From: Gemmatimonadota bacterium
Lineage (GTDB): Bacteria; Gemmatimonadota; Gemmatimonadetes; Longimicrobiales; Gaopeijiaceae
Assembly: GCA_030550695.1 (NCBI GenBank)
Contig: JAUQOX010000040.1
Span: forward strand, 1 to 15,899
DNA: 15,899 nt
Direction: 5' to 3'
Part shown: piece after piece, positions 14,708-15,899 of the stretch
How positions within the stretch are numbered: position 1 is the first letter of the stretch
Layout of the letters: each line of letters starts with the position of its first letter
Notes under the pieces: generated by a model
The model's input: the letters and a program-made list of their open reading frames with translations, nothing else
Databases searched by the model: none
What the model was told of the DNA's origin: nothing
Program-made: the position numbers and the translations under genes

Positions 14708-15507
14708 GTTCCCGTTTCCAGCTCGCCCAGCATCCCCATTCTCGCCCCCGCCGCGCCTTCCGCCTGGACCACATAGTGCACGAAGATGTCCTCCAGATAG
14801 TGCAGGCCCGTCGCCTCTTGCAATTCCGCAAGGGTTCCGAGGGCCAGGAGCCGGCCCCGGTGGAGGATCCCGATCCGGTCACAGAGCTTCTCCACCTCGC
14901 TCATGATATGGCTGGAGTAGAGAATGGCCTTCCCTTCGCCCCTGAGTTCCCGGATGATCTTGAGCATCTCCAGGGCATTCAGCACGTCCAGGCCTACGGT
15001 GGGTTCGTCGAAGATGAGGACGGGCGGATCGTGAGCGATGGTCCGGGCGATGGACACCTTCTGTCGCATGCCGGTGGAGAGCTTTTCCACCCGGACGTGG
15101 GCATACTCGCCGATCCCGAACCGCTGCACCAGCGCTCGGACCCGCCCCTCCACGCCGGCTTCCGGATAGCCGTTGATGCGGGCGAAGAACTCCAGGGTCT
15201 CCCGGGCGGTAAGGCGGGGGTAGAGGGCGGTGGAGGCCGAGTAGAAGCCGAGGTTCCGGCGAACGGCTTCGGGGTCTTCCACCACGTCGAACCCCATGAC
15301 GCTGGCAGAGCCCCCGGTGGGCTTCAGCACTGTGGAGAGTACCCGCAAAGTCGTGGTCTTCCCCGCGCCGTTGGCTCCCAACAGGCCGAAGATCTCGCCT
15401 GGATAGCAGGTGAAGCTCAAGCCATCCACGGCCTTGACTTCGCCCCGGGATTCGTCGAAGAAGCTCTTCCGGAGATCTCGGACGATCACCGCCGGTGGTA
15501 CGCCCAT
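14704..15507 (-). CDS. ABC transporter ATPase, NatA-like
   Basis: The 267-residue product is a single ABC ATPase domain that powers the neighbouring ABC-2 permeases at the inner membrane face. Motifs are complete: Walker A GANGAGKTT (44-52), signature LSTGM (143-147), Walker B VLIFDE with Glu168, D-loop GLD (172-174) and switch His200. The Q-loop region reads GFYSAST (87-93), as in NatA proteins, instead of a classical Gln. The start is ATG at 15507, with AGGA about 9 bases upstream overlapping the previous gene's end. It lies 6 bases after the upstream permease and overlaps the fused permease by four bases, so all three form one operon. Confidence 0.93.
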   Translation of the reverse strand: MGVPPAVIVRDLRKSFFDESRGEVKAVDGLSFTCYPGEIFGLLGANGAGKTTTLRVLSTVLKPTGGSASVMGFDVVEDPEAVRRNLGFYSASTALYPRLTARETLEFFARINGYPEAGVEGRVRALVQRFGIGEYAHVRVEKLSTGMRQKVSIARTIAHDPPVLIFDEPTVGLDVLNALEMLKIIRELRGEGKAILYSSHIMSEVEKLCDRIGILHRGRLLALGTLAELQEATGLHYLEDIFVHYVVQAEGAAGARMGMLGELETGT

Positions 15508-15513
15508 GGCCGG

Positions 15514-15899
15514 TCATCCTGGAGGGTAAGAAGGGGAACGCCGAAGCCGGGCCCGGACGAAACGCCAGAAGCTCCCGTCGAAGCTGCCGGTGAGGACTTC
15601 CTCGAAGCGCAAGATCGTCCCCGCCAGCCGCAGGCACGCCGCTACCAGCAGCAAATTCACGGCCAGCACCAGCCCCATGAGGGGCCACAGGAAGATACCT
15701 TGGATGGCGTCGCGGATCAGCACAGCCACGTTGGCCACCGGGATCAGGGCGGTCTCCACGGAGAGGGTGCGATCGGACTGTTGGCCCATGAGCAGGGGGA
15801 GGAACACGGCCAGCAGGTATACGGGCTGGACCATGGCCTGCCCTTCCTTGAAGTTGCGGGCAAAGGCGGCCAGGATCATCATGGCGGCGGCCAGGAGGA
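15514..15899 (-). CDS. ABC-2 permease (NatB-like), C-terminal part, cut by window edge
   Basis: Only the last 128 residues or so are visible and the frame stays open to the window end, so the start lies outside. The visible part has three hydrophobic segments (LLAAAMMILAAF; a stretch near VQPVYLLAVFLPLLMG; and IFLWPLMGLVLAVNLLLVAA) and the NatB-typical motif ALIPVANVAVLIRDAIQG between the last two. The length of a complete NatB is about 400 residues. It precedes the NatA-like ATPase by 6 bases. With the fused permease downstream, the transporter has two different permease subunits. Confidence 0.85.
   Translation of the reverse strand, partial: LLAAAMMILAAFARNFKEGQAMVQPVYLLAVFLPLLMGQQSDRTLSVETALIPVANVAVLIRDAIQGIFLWPLMGLVLAVNLLLVAACLRLAGTILRFEEVLTGSFDGSFWRFVRARLRRSPSYPPG

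Noticed and set aside
12441..14882. 800-residue upstream extension of the S9 peptidase frame
   Set aside because: It lies over the fused permease and ATPase genes in a different frame, with Gly/Pro/Arg-rich translation. The permease frame has clear family motifs and the peptidase has its own signal peptide and ribosome site at 12440.

Overview
This window is a stretch of chromosome from a GC-rich, two-membrane bacterium. The Gram-negative cell plan follows from an OmpA-type lipoprotein with a lipobox and a peptidoglycan-binding domain, and from several proteins with signal peptides. The mix of a secreted S9 peptidase, a secreted amidase, a serine hydrolase, a CsgG-like protein and an ABC permease fused to a CPBP protease, together with the base composition, resembles Gemmatimonadota or Acidobacteriota. 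That placement is inference from gene content and was not tested. I see no insertion sequence, phage gene, CRISPR array or other sign of a mobile element.

Left part (1-5400). A secreted serine hydrolase (+) converges on a two-gene minus-strand unit: an ABC exporter (1913-3661) followed 15 bases later by a small four-helix membrane protein (1436-1897). The hydrolase and the membrane protein overlap tail to tail by 216 bases. A gene-free gap of 335 bases precedes a 72-residue YgaP-like membrane protein (3997-4215, +). This converges on a class II fructose-bisphosphate aldolase (4338-5372, -) across a very GC-rich, hairpin-forming junction.

Middle (5400-6640). Divergent from the aldolase is a stand-alone TipAS ligand-binding domain (5556-5999). 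Just before it, in another frame, lies what looks like the tail of a MerR dimerisation helix, so this may be the remains of a MerR-TipAS regulator that lost its DNA-binding half. Next comes the RNase P RNA gene rnpB (6115-6517), with a tRNA-Arg(CCG) only 12 bases downstream and a strong 14-bp hairpin after it. RNase P RNA and one of its substrates are probably made on one transcript.

Right part (6640-15899). A secreted amidase-signature hydrolase (6839-8614) and an OmpA/glycine-zipper lipoprotein (8683-9363) run on the + strand. They converge on a minus-strand pair: a secreted S9 prolyl-oligopeptidase-like peptidase (10224-12440), with a promoter-like site at 12500-12528, and a CsgG/TolB-like protein (9389-10189). 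Upstream is a tightly packed Nat-type ABC-2 operon on the minus strand: a permease cut by the window edge, an ATPase, and a second permease fused to a CPBP intramembrane metalloprotease. The ATPase and the fused permease overlap by ATGA.

Overall the content is cell-envelope work (export, secreted hydrolysis, peptidoglycan anchoring) plus core RNA processing and glycolysis. No completely new system is evident. The most interesting points are the rnpB-tRNA tandem, the decayed MerR-TipAS gene, the convergent overlap at 1436-1651, the permease-protease fusion, and G-quadruplex motifs just after four plus-strand transcript ends.
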